Notes: generated by a model from the letters alone, not told the origin. Positions 1 to 9,481 are shown, counted from the stretch's first letter. The stretch is 64,000 nucleotides of DNA from Arcicella rigui (GCF_034929435.1 NZ_JAYFUM010000014.1:106137-170136); one strand, 5' to 3'. Program-made: numbers and translations.

Positions 1-110
1 GTGATTTAGTGATTGTTTTAATTGTGAGTTTGTGAGCGGTCCGCCGCTGCGGTTGTGATTGAGTGATTGCTTCAATTGTGAATTAGTGAGTGAGTGATTA
101 TTTTTATTTG
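1..110. repeat. AT-rich AGTGATT-type short repeats
   Basis: The stretch is built from related short words such as AGTGATTG, AATTGTGA and GTGAGTGA, with one GC-rich interruption near 37-52. I see no coding frame. The same words recur in intergenic DNA at 28090-28245, 30735-30778 and 61770-61815, so this is an example of a dispersed intergenic repeat style rather than unique sequence. Confidence 0.5.
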
Positions 111-123
111 TACTAATCAAAAA

Positions 124-176
124 AACTCAAAGCTCATAGCTTATAACTCACGGCTCATGGCTCATAGCTCACAGCT
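124..176. repeat. GCTCATAGCT decamer array
   Basis: About five degenerate copies of a 10-bp word close to GCTCATAGCT stand in tandem just downstream of the stop codon of the efflux permease gene. The word is itself partly palindromic. A much larger array of the same family lies at 12222-12397. Confidence 0.6.
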
Positions 177-182
177 AAAAAC

Positions 183-1427
183 CTACGAACTTTTCAAAGC
201 ATCAATTACTTTCATTTTTGACATTCTGAGGGCGGGAACTACGCCTGAAAGCAATCCAAAAATCAAACAAACCAATAAACTCACGCCAAATACACTAAAA
301 TTGATACTCAAATCGGCATGAAGAATGAGACCACTGTCATTGAAAATACTGATGATGATGAAAGTAAGTATTAAAGCAAACGAACCGCCAATCATCGTAA
401 TAAAAATATTTTCAATAATAAACTGCCAAGCTAAAGAACTGGAAGGTGCACCAAAAGCTTTACGAATCCCAATTTCAGAAGCCCTTTCCATGATTCTACT
501 CACATTCAAATTCACTAAATTGATAGCAGGCAAACCCATCAACATCATTAGAATAAAGAAAATACCAACGTACAGAAAAATTTCTTGTCCTTCTCTTAAT
601 AAACCGTTCAAAAAAGTATCTGTATAAGTTTGTGCTTTGATGTCGATAATATCATACCTATTGCCCCAATTCATTATTGGCAAAGGAATTCTTCCGACCG
701 AAGCGTCAAATTCATCTTGAATTGCTTTGAAATCACTTTTGTTTTTTGCCAAAATGATAGCTGTAAAATTACCTTGCAAGCCTTTGGATTGATAATTACT
801 TTTGGGTAAATTGTAAGGAAAAAACACATCCGAAAAAGTCATGATACGAGTAACTGGAGCAGACTTTACTACGCCAATTACTTTGAATTTCTCGTTATCT
901 ACTTCTATACTTTTGCCAATAGCAGAAGCTGTTTCGTCTTCAAAATACTGTTTTTTCATGGCATCTGTAATAACCACTACGTGTTCGCCGTTGGCAATAT
1001 TTTGTTCGTTAAAAGGCTTTCCTTCCAAAAATTCATAGTCTGCCACTTCCCAAAAAGTAGCATCACAATACTTGGTACTTACTTTAATTCTTCTTCCATT
1101 CAGATAAGAATTAGCCGAATTAATCATCGTTGAGAAACCTACTTTTTCAGGTGTCTTCAAGGTTTTTAAATGTTCCTTAATAAAATTATAAGAAACAGGC
1201 CCGCCATTCATAGAAGTTCTGGCTGAATCTCGCAAGGCGATGTTCATAATATACAGCGACCTATCTCTTTTGTATTCTGGATAGTGACTTCCTACCAAAT
1301 GGTCGATAAAGGAAGTTATCACCATCAGCACCGTGAGCGTCAACGTAATGCCGAAGAGCGTAATAAAAGTATAGAATGGATGCCGAAGTAGGACTTTCCA
1401 CGCTATTTTGATGTAATTGAATAACAT
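183..1427 (-). CDS. ABC transporter permease, MacB/FtsX type
   Basis: The 414-residue protein has one N-terminal membrane segment (about 17-38), a large periplasmic domain (about 40-280) and three C-terminal membrane segments (about 285-310, 335-365, 380-400). This is the MacB_PCD plus FtsX layout. The conserved cytoplasmic stretch with ERASEIGIRKAFGA lies near 318-331 before the second FtsX helix. It is the last gene of a minus-strand operon with an ATPase, a TolC-like outer-membrane protein and a periplasmic adaptor, so it most likely forms the inner-membrane part of a tripartite efflux pump. The substrate cannot be read from sequence. The start ATG follows the ATPase stop by 24 bases. Confidence 0.88.
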   Translation of the reverse strand: MLFNYIKIAWKVLLRHPFYTFITLFGITLTLTVLMVITSFIDHLVGSHYPEYKRDRSLYIMNIALRDSARTSMNGGPVSYNFIKEHLKTLKTPEKVGFSTMINSANSYLNGRRIKVSTKYCDATFWEVADYEFLEGKPFNEQNIANGEHVVVITDAMKKQYFEDETASAIGKSIEVDNEKFKVIGVVKSAPVTRIMTFSDVFFPYNLPKSNYQSKGLQGNFTAIILAKNKSDFKAIQDEFDASVGRIPLPIMNWGNRYDIIDIKAQTYTDTFLNGLLREGQEIFLYVGIFFILMMLMGLPAINLVNLNVSRIMERASEIGIRKAFGAPSSSLAWQFIIENIFITMIGGSFALILTFIIISIFNDSGLILHADLSINFSVFGVSLLVCLIFGLLSGVVPALRMSKMKVIDALKSS

Positions 1428-1451
1428 GATTTATGTTGTTTAGAGCTTAAA

Positions 1452-2114
1452 TTAAGATACTTGTGTGCCGTCAAAAAGGCGAATCAGACGATGGGTTTTC
1501 TTTGCCATGTTTTCATCGTGCGTTACCATCACAATGGTACTTCCTGCGGCATTGAGTTGTAAAAGAATGTTCAAAATTTCATTCCCCATCGCACTGTCCA
1601 AATTCCCTGTGGGTTCATCGGCTAAAATGATTTCTGGATTTCCCACAATGGCTCTGGCAATGGCAACACGTTGTTTTTGTCCACCCGAAAGTTGATTCGG
1701 AAAATGTTTCATTCTATTACTCAAGCCAACTTTTTCTAAGGCTTCTTTGGCGGCTTCTCTTCTACTTTTATTGGTTGAAGCACGATAAAGCAAGGGAATT
1801 TCTACATTATCCAAAATGGATAAATCATTAATCAAGTGGAAGCTTTGGAAAATAAAACCAATTTTTTGGTTTCTTAAATACGCCAAATCTTTATCCGTAA
1901 ATTTCTCAACGGGCTTATTATCAATGGCAATTGTTCCCGTTGAAGGTTCATCCAAAAGCCCCATAATGTTCAAAAGCGTACTTTTGCCACAGCCCGAAGG
2001 CCCCATGATGGATACAAATTCTCCTTTTTTGATGTCGATATTGATATTGTTCAATGCCAATGTTTCAATATTGCTGGTCTGATAGACCTTCTCGATGTTG
2101 CTGAGTTTAATCAT
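1452..2114 (-). CDS. ABC transporter ATP-binding protein, LolD/MacB type
   Basis: This 220-residue nucleotide-binding subunit has Walker A GPSGCGKST (from about 38), Q-loop Gln90, signature LSGGQ (142-146), Walker B ILADEP (163-168) and a switch His in MVTHDE near the C terminus. The length and the spacing of motifs match the MacB/LolD/FtsE clade, which powers mechanotransmission permeases rather than channel-type transporters. It sits two bases after the TolC-like gene and 24 bases before its permease. With the two other operon genes it should drive export from the periplasm or inner membrane. Confidence 0.93.
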   Translation of the reverse strand: MIKLSNIEKVYQTSNIETLALNNINIDIKKGEFVSIMGPSGCGKSTLLNIMGLLDEPSTGTIAIDNKPVEKFTDKDLAYLRNQKIGFIFQSFHLINDLSILDNVEIPLLYRASTNKSRREAAKEALEKVGLSNRMKHFPNQLSGGQKQRVAIARAIVGNPEIILADEPTGNLDSAMGNEILNILLQLNAAGSTIVMVTHDENMAKKTHRLIRLFDGTQVS

Positions 2115-2116
2115 GA

Positions 2117-3562
2117 TTATTTTCTAAGATTTAAAGATTCATTTAATTCAAAATCGTATAAAGTATAATATCGTAAAGTATAATACGCTCGCCAGTAATC
2201 TCTGAGGGCAACGATATAATCTCGTTTGGCTCGGTCTTTTTCTTGCAAAGCAATGCCCAAATCTGTAATACTCAAATCAGCTAAAATGTACCTGTCTTGT
2301 GCGATTTGATAACGTTTGGTGGCTATTTCATCTGTTTCTGCCGTGAGCTTTACTTGTTTTTGTAACATTTCAAAAAGTGTTACTTGTGTATAAATCTGTT
2401 GCTCGAATGTCAGCTTGTCTTGTTCTACACTTTGCTGAGTAAGTTGTAGATTCGCTTTCGCTGTTTCTGTTCGGGCTTTCGACCTTCCCCAATCCATGAT
2501 GGGCAAAGTAAACTGAATCTCTACAAATTCACGGTCTTGGGCATTTTTGTAAATATCCAAAGGTTTTGTACCTCGATTCGACAAACCAAAAGCGACATTC
2601 AAATTGGCATTTAAACCATTTTCAGCTTTAGCTTTGTTTAAATCTCTTTCGGCTTCGAGGATTCTTCTTCTAAAAGCAATCGCATCCGAGCGACTTCCCA
2701 AAGCCGCTTGAATGGCTTTTTGAGCATCAATTTCAACGTTTTTTAGCTGAAAAGGAATCGCTAAATCAAACTTATTGGCTTCTCTGTAACCAATATAAGC
2801 TTTCAGTTGCAACATGGCTACTTCTGCTTGTTGCTTGGCAGAAGCTAAATCTTTTTGGGCATTTAGCACAGACAAACGCAATTGTAAAATATCATTTTCT
2901 GAAATTTTGCCCAATTCCAACCTTTTTGAAGCAATTTTATACAGCGTGTCGTTATTACTTCGGTTCTTTTCGGCAATCTGTAAATTCACCTGAGCAATCA
3001 ATAAATCAAAGTAATAATCACTCACATTCAAAGAAACCTTTTCTAAAGATTCCAGAAAAACTTGCTGACTTTCTGAATACTTCAAAGGCTCAATTTGCTT
3101 GTCCCACTTCATTTGATTGTATCGAAAAAGCGGTTGGCTCAGTCCAAAAGCCACAGGTACGCCATTATACAAAGTGGAATTTCTTTCAAAATCATCAAAG
3201 CGTTGCAATTGCTTTTGAATAAAAATCGTTCCGCCAGTTTTGGCTATACTTTGGCTTAAAGCAAGCGTTAAAGTAGAGTTATTGTTGGAAACCGACTGAA
3301 AAGCCACCGTTCCATCAGGTTGCAATACTTGAATAAAAGAACGGGTAAAACTTGGCAAAGAACCGCTCAAACTCAACTGCGGTTTAAAATCGGCTTGGAA
3401 AGATTTGAATCGCCAAAAATCTGTTTCCTTTTGGGTAGAAGCCTGTTTCGCAGCGATAGATTTATCTTTTGCCATTTGTACTGCCTCCTCTAAACTTAAT
3501 GCTGTTTGTTGTGCAAAGGAAATATTACTGATGAACAACAAAGCGAGTAAAATCTTTTTCAT
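2117..3562 (-). CDS. TolC-family outer-membrane efflux protein
   Basis: The 481-residue product begins with a clear signal peptide (MKKILLALLFISNISFAQ). It is followed by two repeats of long amphipathic helices rich in Ala, Gln, Lys and Glu, the pattern of the outer-membrane efflux (OEP) fold. It is expected to form the trimeric outer-membrane exit duct. Its start overlaps the end of the adaptor gene by four bases, which suggests translational coupling, and the ATPase begins two bases after its stop. The length is normal for the family. Confidence 0.9.
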   Translation of the reverse strand: MKKILLALLFISNISFAQQTALSLEEAVQMAKDKSIAAKQASTQKETDFWRFKSFQADFKPQLSLSGSLPSFTRSFIQVLQPDGTVAFQSVSNNNSTLTLALSQSIAKTGGTIFIQKQLQRFDDFERNSTLYNGVPVAFGLSQPLFRYNQMKWDKQIEPLKYSESQQVFLESLEKVSLNVSDYYFDLLIAQVNLQIAEKNRSNNDTLYKIASKRLELGKISENDILQLRLSVLNAQKDLASAKQQAEVAMLQLKAYIGYREANKFDLAIPFQLKNVEIDAQKAIQAALGSRSDAIAFRRRILEAERDLNKAKAENGLNANLNVAFGLSNRGTKPLDIYKNAQDREFVEIQFTLPIMDWGRSKARTETAKANLQLTQQSVEQDKLTFEQQIYTQVTLFEMLQKQVKLTAETDEIATKRYQIAQDRYILADLSITDLGIALQEKDRAKRDYIVALRDYWRAYYTLRYYTLYDFELNESLNLRK

Positions 3563-4809
3563 CGTCGTTCAATTTTAATTTCCTTCAAATGTTCGTATTG
3601 ACTCAAATCCGAAATAATTACTTTTTCGCCTGCCTGAATGCCACTTTTGATTTCTACAAAATCAAAATTCGACAAACCGATTTCTACCTCTCTTCTTTTG
3701 GCAATGCCCTTTTCCAAGACAAACACTGATGTTTTTCTTTTGCCATTAAAAGCGGGACCATTGGCAACACGCACGGCATTGGCAATACGATTGGTGACGA
3801 TAAACACTTCTACTTTCATGTTGGGGCGAAGCGAAGCGTGTTTGTTGTCGTCTAAAGCAATCGAAAATTGTACAATGCCATTGGCTACCGAAGGTTTGAT
3901 TTGTACCACTATGCCACGCAAACTGATTTCATTGACTTTCACAATCACAGGAATGCCCACTTTCAATTGGTCGGAATAGGCATCAGAACAAGAGCCTTCA
4001 ACCCGAAAACTGCCCAAATCAGCCAATTTTGCCAACATTTCACCTTCATTGACGGCAGAACCAATTTTATCATTCACCCAAGTAAGCACGCCAGCACGGT
4101 CGGCAACAATATCCGCCATCGTGATTTTATGTTGCAATTCTTTTAAATTCTTACTTTCAATTTCAGCATTCAATTCCGACTCACGCACATTTGCCCCCAC
4201 CGATTTGCGATGATAATTCAATTCATTTTCTAATTGAGCCTTTTCTAATTCAGCAATTTTCAAGATGTTTTCGGCTTTGGTGACATCTTCTTGTGTGCGT
4301 CCTCCCACTTTTTGCAGACGTTTAGTATCTTCCAAATCGGCTCTCAGGCGATTGATAGTCAGCGATTTAATTTTATCACTGATGTCGGAATCATAGATTT
4401 TTTTATCCAAATCCATCTTTAGTTTTCCGATGCTGTTTTGTTTCAAAGCCAATTGGTCTTTGAGCTTTTCCAGTTCGATAAGCGTCAGCGATTTATCTAA
4501 ATCCATAATCGGCTGACCAGCCTTTACAGCAGCACCCGTACTAAAAAACACCTTTTTGATACTGGCTTTTATCGGACTCGTAATGCTTTGTTCAAAAGCA
4601 GGAATCACTTCGCCCGAAGCCGTTAGCGTATTTTCGACACTACCGATTTCAGCCACCGCCGTTCTGATTTTAGAAGCCTCCAAAGACGATTGAAGCGAAT
4701 TTCTAAAAAAATACAACAACACAAGCAAGGCAAACACAAGCGACAAACCGATAAACCATTTTTTAGATTTACGTTGATTAATAAGGTTTTGAGAGATTTC
4801 TTTGTCCAT
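3559..4809 (-). CDS. Periplasmic adaptor subunit (HlyD/MacA-like)
   Basis: The 416-residue membrane-fusion protein is anchored by one N-terminal helix (about 18-36). A biotinyl-lipoyl half-motif (IKKVFFSTGAAVKAGQPI) near 88-105 is followed by a long coiled-coil hairpin (about 110-225), the second lipoyl half (ADRAGVLTWVNDKIGSAVNEGE) and beta-barrel domains. It is the first gene of the operon and links the MacB-like permease to the TolC-like duct. Genes downstream overlap or nearly touch, so the four are probably one transcript. The upstream DNA contains the 21-bp tandem repeat at 4984-5276. Confidence 0.9.
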   Translation of the reverse strand: MDKEISQNLINQRKSKKWFIGLSLVFALLVLLYFFRNSLQSSLEASKIRTAVAEIGSVENTLTASGEVIPAFEQSITSPIKASIKKVFFSTGAAVKAGQPIMDLDKSLTLIELEKLKDQLALKQNSIGKLKMDLDKKIYDSDISDKIKSLTINRLRADLEDTKRLQKVGGRTQEDVTKAENILKIAELEKAQLENELNYHRKSVGANVRESELNAEIESKNLKELQHKITMADIVADRAGVLTWVNDKIGSAVNEGEMLAKLADLGSFRVEGSCSDAYSDQLKVGIPVIVKVNEISLRGIVVQIKPSVANGIVQFSIALDDNKHASLRPNMKVEVFIVTNRIANAVRVANGPAFNGKRKTSVFVLEKGIAKRREVEIGLSNFDFVEIKSGIQAGEKVIISDLSQYEHLKEIKIERR

Positions 4810-4983
4810 AATACTATAAGATTTGCTATTAGTATTCCAAACACAATGCCAAACAGCAAAACAGTGATTATCAGTAAATTAAACAAAATAACAAATACAA
4901 TAAACGTGCGATTTAGCACAGTTTGTGCGAGAAAGAACAGGGAAGATTTAAGAAGAAAATTAGATGATAAACAGAGGAATATT

Positions 4984-5276
4984 GCAGGTTGAAGAAACTT
5001 CTCTGCAAGTCAACAAAGAAGTTTTGCAAGGATACTTTAAGATTTTGTTTGTTTACAAGGAAGCTTTGTAAGTCAGCAAAAAAGTTTTGCAAGGTTGCAG
5101 AGAAGTTTTGTTGGTTTACAAAGGTTTTTTGAAGCTTAAATCCGACGCTCAGAAGGCGACAAAAAGTCAAATTAAGCTTACAAAATACTTTTGTAAGGTT
5201 GCAAAACAATTTTGTAAGCTTGCAGAAAAGTTTTGTTTGTTTACAAAAAAGCTATGTAAACAAGCAAAATTCTTCC
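4984..5276. repeat. Degenerate 21-bp tandem repeat, 63-bp higher order
   Basis: Units of 21 bases begin near 4984, 5005, 5026, 5047, 5068, 5089, 5110, 5131 and 5152. After a one-base slip they continue at 5193, 5214, 5235 and 5256. A typical unit reads GTAAGCTTGCAGAAAAGTTT. One class, GTTTGTTTACAA, appears at 5047, 5110 and 5235, suggesting a three-unit (63-bp) period. Since 21 is a multiple of three, both strands show heptad-like open frames (CKVAKQF, CKLAEKF on plus; LQNFFAD on minus). I regard these as by-products, as no start or neighbour supports a gene. I see nothing further in 5277-5504 apart from a GTCGTCCGTG word near 5440. Confidence 0.75.
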
Positions 5277-5504
5277 CTCAATCAGCATCAATTCAGCCTC
5301 AAGCAAAGGTAATTTTTAGCAAGCCAACACAGCAATTTTGTTGACTAACAAAGGGCTATTGTAAGGGTGGTTTACCGTTTAATAAGTTTTTGGGAAATTG
5401 TGGTTTGATAATTTGTGAAGTGTTGAGTGTTCCTTTCACGTCGTCCGTGGGTAAATTACCATGGAAGATTATGTCTGATGATAATTTAATTATCTCTTAC
5501 CTAT

Positions 5505-7058
5505 TTACTCGTCATCAGGAGGGAAAAACTTATTATTTAGGATTTCATAAGGTAATCTCATAAATGAGTCTTTAATGTGCCTAATAGTCTCAGGATTTAA
5601 TCTGCTTGTTTTCCTTCTTGCTTTCCACTCAGATAGACCATCGTATACCGAATTTCTAATGTATGTTAAAAAGCCTTCAATCATTTTTATATCTAACCAA
5701 TATGGATGTAAAGCATTTAGAATAATGATAATTTCATTTTGTATGTGAGTAGTTTCAATAACAACATAAGGCTCAAATTCTGAGCTTTTTCTAAAATATA
5801 CTCTTACTGAAACAAAATCATCCTCATCTCCAACACTTACTATTAATGCAGGTTCTTCGGACGAAATGGTTGTTTCAACCATTCGTTTGAATGAAATCTC
5901 AAGGACTCTTTCATTGGGAATTTGTTCCAAGAAGAGTTTATCACGAAATTCATCTGATTTTAACTCAGATTCAAATAAAGCCAATGCCTCGCTTCTTACT
6001 CTTTCAAAATCTTCATTTGAATTATTCCCTTTACCTGCTCGAATATTTCGTGCAAGTGCTTTGGCATCAGCACAAATTTTACCAAGTTCCTCTTCTAATT
6101 CTTCTTCATAATCTTCCCAATCAATCTGATCTTTAGTATGACTAACTGCAAATCCATCTACAAATAACTCTCCAACAACTCGTTGATTAATTAAATCATT
6201 CGTGCCGTTTTCTTGAGTTCCAAAAACAGTTGAAGGTCGATAGGCTTTTGGACAACCTTGAATAACTCTATTATTCTGAATTACTGAAAATCCAGCTTTT
6301 TCTCGTCCACCATTACCAATAGCTAGAACTCCTACCCAGCCAGCAACTCTCTTTGATGAACTTCCAATACTAAATTCAAAAGGAATCTTATAAGGTTTGT
6401 TTTCGTGAGTAATGTAAAATTTTCCGTCAAAACCTTCCCAGTTTAATTTTTCATCTTGCCAGTTCAAGATTAAGCCATGCTTACTAAAGTCTATCCTGTA
6501 AATAGAACTAAGAAAGTCTTTAATTTTAATTAATGTATTACCATGTAGTTTTCGATTTAAATCTCTAATAGTTATTGTTGTATAATGGGTTTCTGAAGAG
6601 CAATGAAAAGGTTCATTTTCTAAATTTCCATTATTACTCGCAACTATCTGTGGTACGTTAATTGTAATCTTCGAGCCAATATTCTCTCCCAATTTAGATG
6701 TTTCAACAGTCCATAAATTGCCAAACCAACATGCTGCTGTTTTCATCCCGATACCATACTTTGACCTACCTGCATTTTCTTTAGGTAAACCAATCATGAG
6801 TGCACTTTTAAGTTCATCAACACTCATACCGATAGAATTATCTTTAATTGTTAAAGTATTATCTTTTTTACTGTAATTTATAGAAACAGTTAAGCTTTCA
6901 CCAGTTTTTTTAAACTCTTCCTTTAATATCCTTTCATTATTGAAATACGATTGTGTTGAGTTATCAATAAATTCTGCTAATGCAAACCAAGGCTGGTAAG
7001 CAATACGCTTAAATGAATCAATATATTGTAATCCAACTTCTATGTTAAAATTATCCAT
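5505..7058 (-). CDS. GHKL ATPase, MORC/MutL-like, in putative R-M cassette
   Basis: The 517-residue protein carries an N-terminal Bergerat (GHKL) ATP-binding fold. The N-box is EFIDNS (Glu29, Asp32, Asn33), the second motif is DNSIGM (Asp73, Gly77), and the lid is GRSKYGIGMKTAA (about 98-110). This is the motif order of Hsp90, MutL and MORC ATPases. The C-terminal half (about 330-517) has no motif I recognise. MutL/MORC-like ATPases are known from prokaryotic restriction-modification loci (the family from which eukaryotic MORC proteins are proposed to descend). Here the gene starts four bases after a PD-(D/E)XK-like gene and belongs to one operon with a DNA methyltransferase. I infer an ATP-dependent role in controlling the nuclease. 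It could instead act as an independent ATPase effector. Confidence 0.8.
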   Translation of the reverse strand: MDNFNIEVGLQYIDSFKRIAYQPWFALAEFIDNSTQSYFNNERILKEEFKKTGESLTVSINYSKKDNTLTIKDNSIGMSVDELKSALMIGLPKENAGRSKYGIGMKTAACWFGNLWTVETSKLGENIGSKITINVPQIVASNNGNLENEPFHCSSETHYTTITIRDLNRKLHGNTLIKIKDFLSSIYRIDFSKHGLILNWQDEKLNWEGFDGKFYITHENKPYKIPFEFSIGSSSKRVAGWVGVLAIGNGGREKAGFSVIQNNRVIQGCPKAYRPSTVFGTQENGTNDLINQRVVGELFVDGFAVSHTKDQIDWEDYEEELEEELGKICADAKALARNIRAGKGNNSNEDFERVRSEALALFESELKSDEFRDKLFLEQIPNERVLEISFKRMVETTISSEEPALIVSVGDEDDFVSVRVYFRKSSEFEPYVVIETTHIQNEIIIILNALHPYWLDIKMIEGFLTYIRNSVYDGLSEWKARRKTSRLNPETIRHIKDSFMRLPYEILNNKFFPPDDE

Positions 7059-7062
7059 GTTT

Positions 7063-7932
7063 TTAAAACTTTAATAAGTGAAACTGATTTTGTGCATTTC
7101 TGATGATTTTCCATCTGTCTTGAGTTAAATCAATATCCAAATAATCTTCGAGATAGATGATGAATTCTGCTTGCTCATCAAAAAGATACTCCCACTTAGA
7201 GGCTATACCTCTGTAGTATAAATCAATATTATCTCCAGATTTCAGTCCAAAGTTTCTAAAGAAACTAGGATTACTTATGTTAAATGTACTGTTAAATTTA
7301 TCTAGTTTACATATGGTAAAATTTGAATATTCTTGTGGCCAATCACCATTAAAACGATATGTGAAATTTTCATGTTCATCACAATAGATTTGTATGCTCC
7401 CAAAAGTACAATTGTATTTCTTAAATTCCTTTTCCCATTCATATCTTACATGATCGGCAATAAGCATAATTTTTGGGCGTTTACTGCTAATCATATCAAT
7501 GAACGGTAGTTTATCTATTTGTTTTTTTCCGTTAACATAGGCATAAATTGTTTCTACATCTCTATAATCGCCATGGTAAAACGTGGAAATTTGTTCCTCA
7601 ACATGTTCTATGGAATGATTTTTTAATTCAACTTCTATTACATACCATTCTGTATAATCTTTTTTCCACATTAGAAAATCAGGCTTATTTTTATGTGTAA
7701 TGTCTAATGTAGAAACAATAGTTTTGTTATAGTAAATAATGTTATAATTAGGTAAATGTTCTTGAATTTTTTTTGCAATTACACTTTGTAACTTTAATTC
7801 ATCAAAATGTAGAGAAGACTTTAATTCGTAAAGCCAACTTGAAAATTTCACCTCTTTTTTAGGTAAAAATTGTAATAAAAAATTAGACACATTCACCTCT
7901 TTTTTATTATACTGATGATTAATAGATGCCAT
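7063..7932 (-). CDS. Putative PD-(D/E)XK endonuclease
   Basis: I do not recognise the full-length family of this 289-residue protein. Residues 84-104 have the layout of a PD-(D/E)XK core: Pro84-Asp85 at the end of one strand, then a second strand ending in EVELK with Glu102 and Lys104 (Glu100 also present). Helix alpha-A with acidic and Gln residues (IEHVEEQISTFY) follows. N-terminal residues 40-60 form a helix that could supply the first acidic residue. It sits between a DNA methyltransferase (13 bases upstream) and a GHKL ATPase (four bases downstream), the expected slot for the cleaving subunit. Shedu/DUF4263-like nucleases are an alternative affiliation. Activity is inferred, not shown. 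Confidence 0.6.
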   Translation of the reverse strand: MASINHQYNKKEVNVSNFLLQFLPKKEVKFSSWLYELKSSLHFDELKLQSVIAKKIQEHLPNYNIIYYNKTIVSTLDITHKNKPDFLMWKKDYTEWYVIEVELKNHSIEHVEEQISTFYHGDYRDVETIYAYVNGKKQIDKLPFIDMISSKRPKIMLIADHVRYEWEKEFKKYNCTFGSIQIYCDEHENFTYRFNGDWPQEYSNFTICKLDKFNSTFNISNPSFFRNFGLKSGDNIDLYYRGIASKWEYLFDEQAEFIIYLEDYLDIDLTQDRWKIIRNAQNQFHLLKF

Positions 7933-7945
7933 GGGTAAGACAAGA

Positions 7946-8974
7946 TTAAATATTTTTCAATTTTATTAGATTTGTTTCAAAGTTGGGCTCTTGAAACCTA
8001 AAAATAGATTGTTCGATATATTCTTCCATAATTTCAATACTAAACCATCTTCTTTTAAGCTTTTCAGAAATATATCCTGTTGTATTACTTCCTCCAAAGG
8101 GGTCTAAAATTAAATCATTTTCGTCAGTTAGAAACTGAGTAAAAAAAGCTATTAAACCAGCTTGCATAGTGGCAGGATGTCTCTTGATTTCTAATTCCCT
8201 ACACTTTTTAGAATAATAGTCTGATGAATTTGTATTTGCAATGCTTAATACATTGGAGGGTAATTCAGGATTGTCATTCAATCTTACAAATTCAGTAATA
8301 TTATTTGGTAATCTATTTATTCTTTTAGATTCAATTGGTTCAAACTCCAATAGATTGTGGGCTATTCCACCTCCGTTATCTTTTAAAAAACTCTTCTCAC
8401 CAATGCTATGTCCAGAAGGGCGTTTTCCTGTATTGTAACTTTGTCTTTTGATTAAGTTTAACATCCCTTGACTATATGGGCGTAAAACTTTTCTATTGTC
8501 TGCCTTGGGGAAATCAGATTTTGAAAGCCACCAAACATGTGTGTATGAATCCACAGCTCTTATTCTATTAACAGTAACCCAATTCGCAGGTGATGGAAGT
8601 CGAGATGGATTATAACAAATAAATTCCTGAATCAAATTTAAATTAGCAGCTTTCATAAAGGCTAATAAACTTTCAAGATGTAATACAGATTGAACAGGAC
8701 GATGTGGTTCCCAAGAATTCCCAATTTCAATAACAATAGATCCATCTTCAGTTAGTAAATCACTATATAGAGGTGCTAAGTTGGCGAACCAATCTTTGTA
8801 TTCTTCTCCTTTAAAATTTCCGTATTTCTTTTTGTAATTCAAGGGAAAAGGAGGAGAAGTAATAATTAGCTGGATTTTGTTTTTATATTCATTTAGAAGT
8901 TCTTCTCGAATTATTTGAGAAGAATCTCCGTGTAACATTTGTCCATAATTTGTCGTGTAATATGTTGAATTCAT
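7946..8974 (-). CDS. DNA methyltransferase, beta class (probably N4-cytosine)
   Basis: The 342-residue enzyme has catalytic motif IV TSPPF at 39-43, ahead of the S-adenosylmethionine motif I DPFGGSNTTG at 291-300. That circular order defines the beta class. SPPF together with FGGSNTTG is typical of N4-cytosine methyltransferases such as the PvuII type, although N6-adenine activity cannot be excluded. The middle of the protein (about 130-250) probably contains the target-recognition region. It is the first gene of a minus-strand trio with a nuclease-like and a GHKL ATPase gene, which supports a self-protection role. The recognition sequence cannot be deduced. Confidence 0.88.
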   Translation of the reverse strand: MNSTYYTTNYGQMLHGDSSQIIREELLNEYKNKIQLIITSPPFPLNYKKKYGNFKGEEYKDWFANLAPLYSDLLTEDGSIVIEIGNSWEPHRPVQSVLHLESLLAFMKAANLNLIQEFICYNPSRLPSPANWVTVNRIRAVDSYTHVWWLSKSDFPKADNRKVLRPYSQGMLNLIKRQSYNTGKRPSGHSIGEKSFLKDNGGGIAHNLLEFEPIESKRINRLPNNITEFVRLNDNPELPSNVLSIANTNSSDYYSKKCRELEIKRHPATMQAGLIAFFTQFLTDENDLILDPFGGSNTTGYISEKLKRRWFSIEIMEEYIEQSIFRFQEPNFETNLIKLKNI

Positions 8975-9481
8975 TATTCTTTATTAATAATTAGTAAGTG
9001 ATTTAAAATTAGATTTCAGATTAATTTATAAGTATAAAATAATTTCATTCTAAATCATGATTGTTATAAACCTGAAAGTCAAGAGTTTATTTTCAAAACC
9101 CCTTCCAAATTTCAATTTTAACAAACTTGAGAGAAGGTTTTTTAAAAACGAGTTCTCTAAAATACTAATTATATGTAAGACTCTTTATATGTTAAAGTAA
9201 TGATGTAAAGAATACTTTTGGGGAATTAACTCGTTAGTAAACCTATTTTCCTCAATATGGATACCAACTTTTAAATGTTACTTACCTTGAAAGTAATAGT
9301 TTTTCACTTTACATAGTTGCATCGAAACAAGAGAGTATTGTTAGATTGAGTCGAGTTACTTGTAATTTTAAATAACTATTATAATAATAAAAAATAAAGT
9401 AATTATTTTAGAGTAATTCTACGCTATGAAACAGGTATAAATCCCTAATAAGAAAAATAATAAGCCAAGTAATACTCTGCT
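8975..9481. other. Non-coding AT-rich stretch upstream of the R-M cassette
   Basis: No frame longer than a few dozen codons with sensible composition is present on either strand. The stretch should contain the promoter of the methyltransferase operon, but I found no convincing TAnnTTTG box in the minus orientation. It leads directly into the first REPIN-like element. Confidence 0.5.

Noticed and set aside
4913..5344. Overlapping heptad-like open frames on both strands (98 aa minus, 85 aa plus)
   Set aside because: Both are produced by the 21-bp tandem repeat, which keeps all frames in phase. There is no credible start context or neighbour, and the composition is purely that of the repeat.
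8975..9481. A further gene upstream of the methyltransferase, such as a controller protein
   Set aside because: No frame with coding character was found on either strand.
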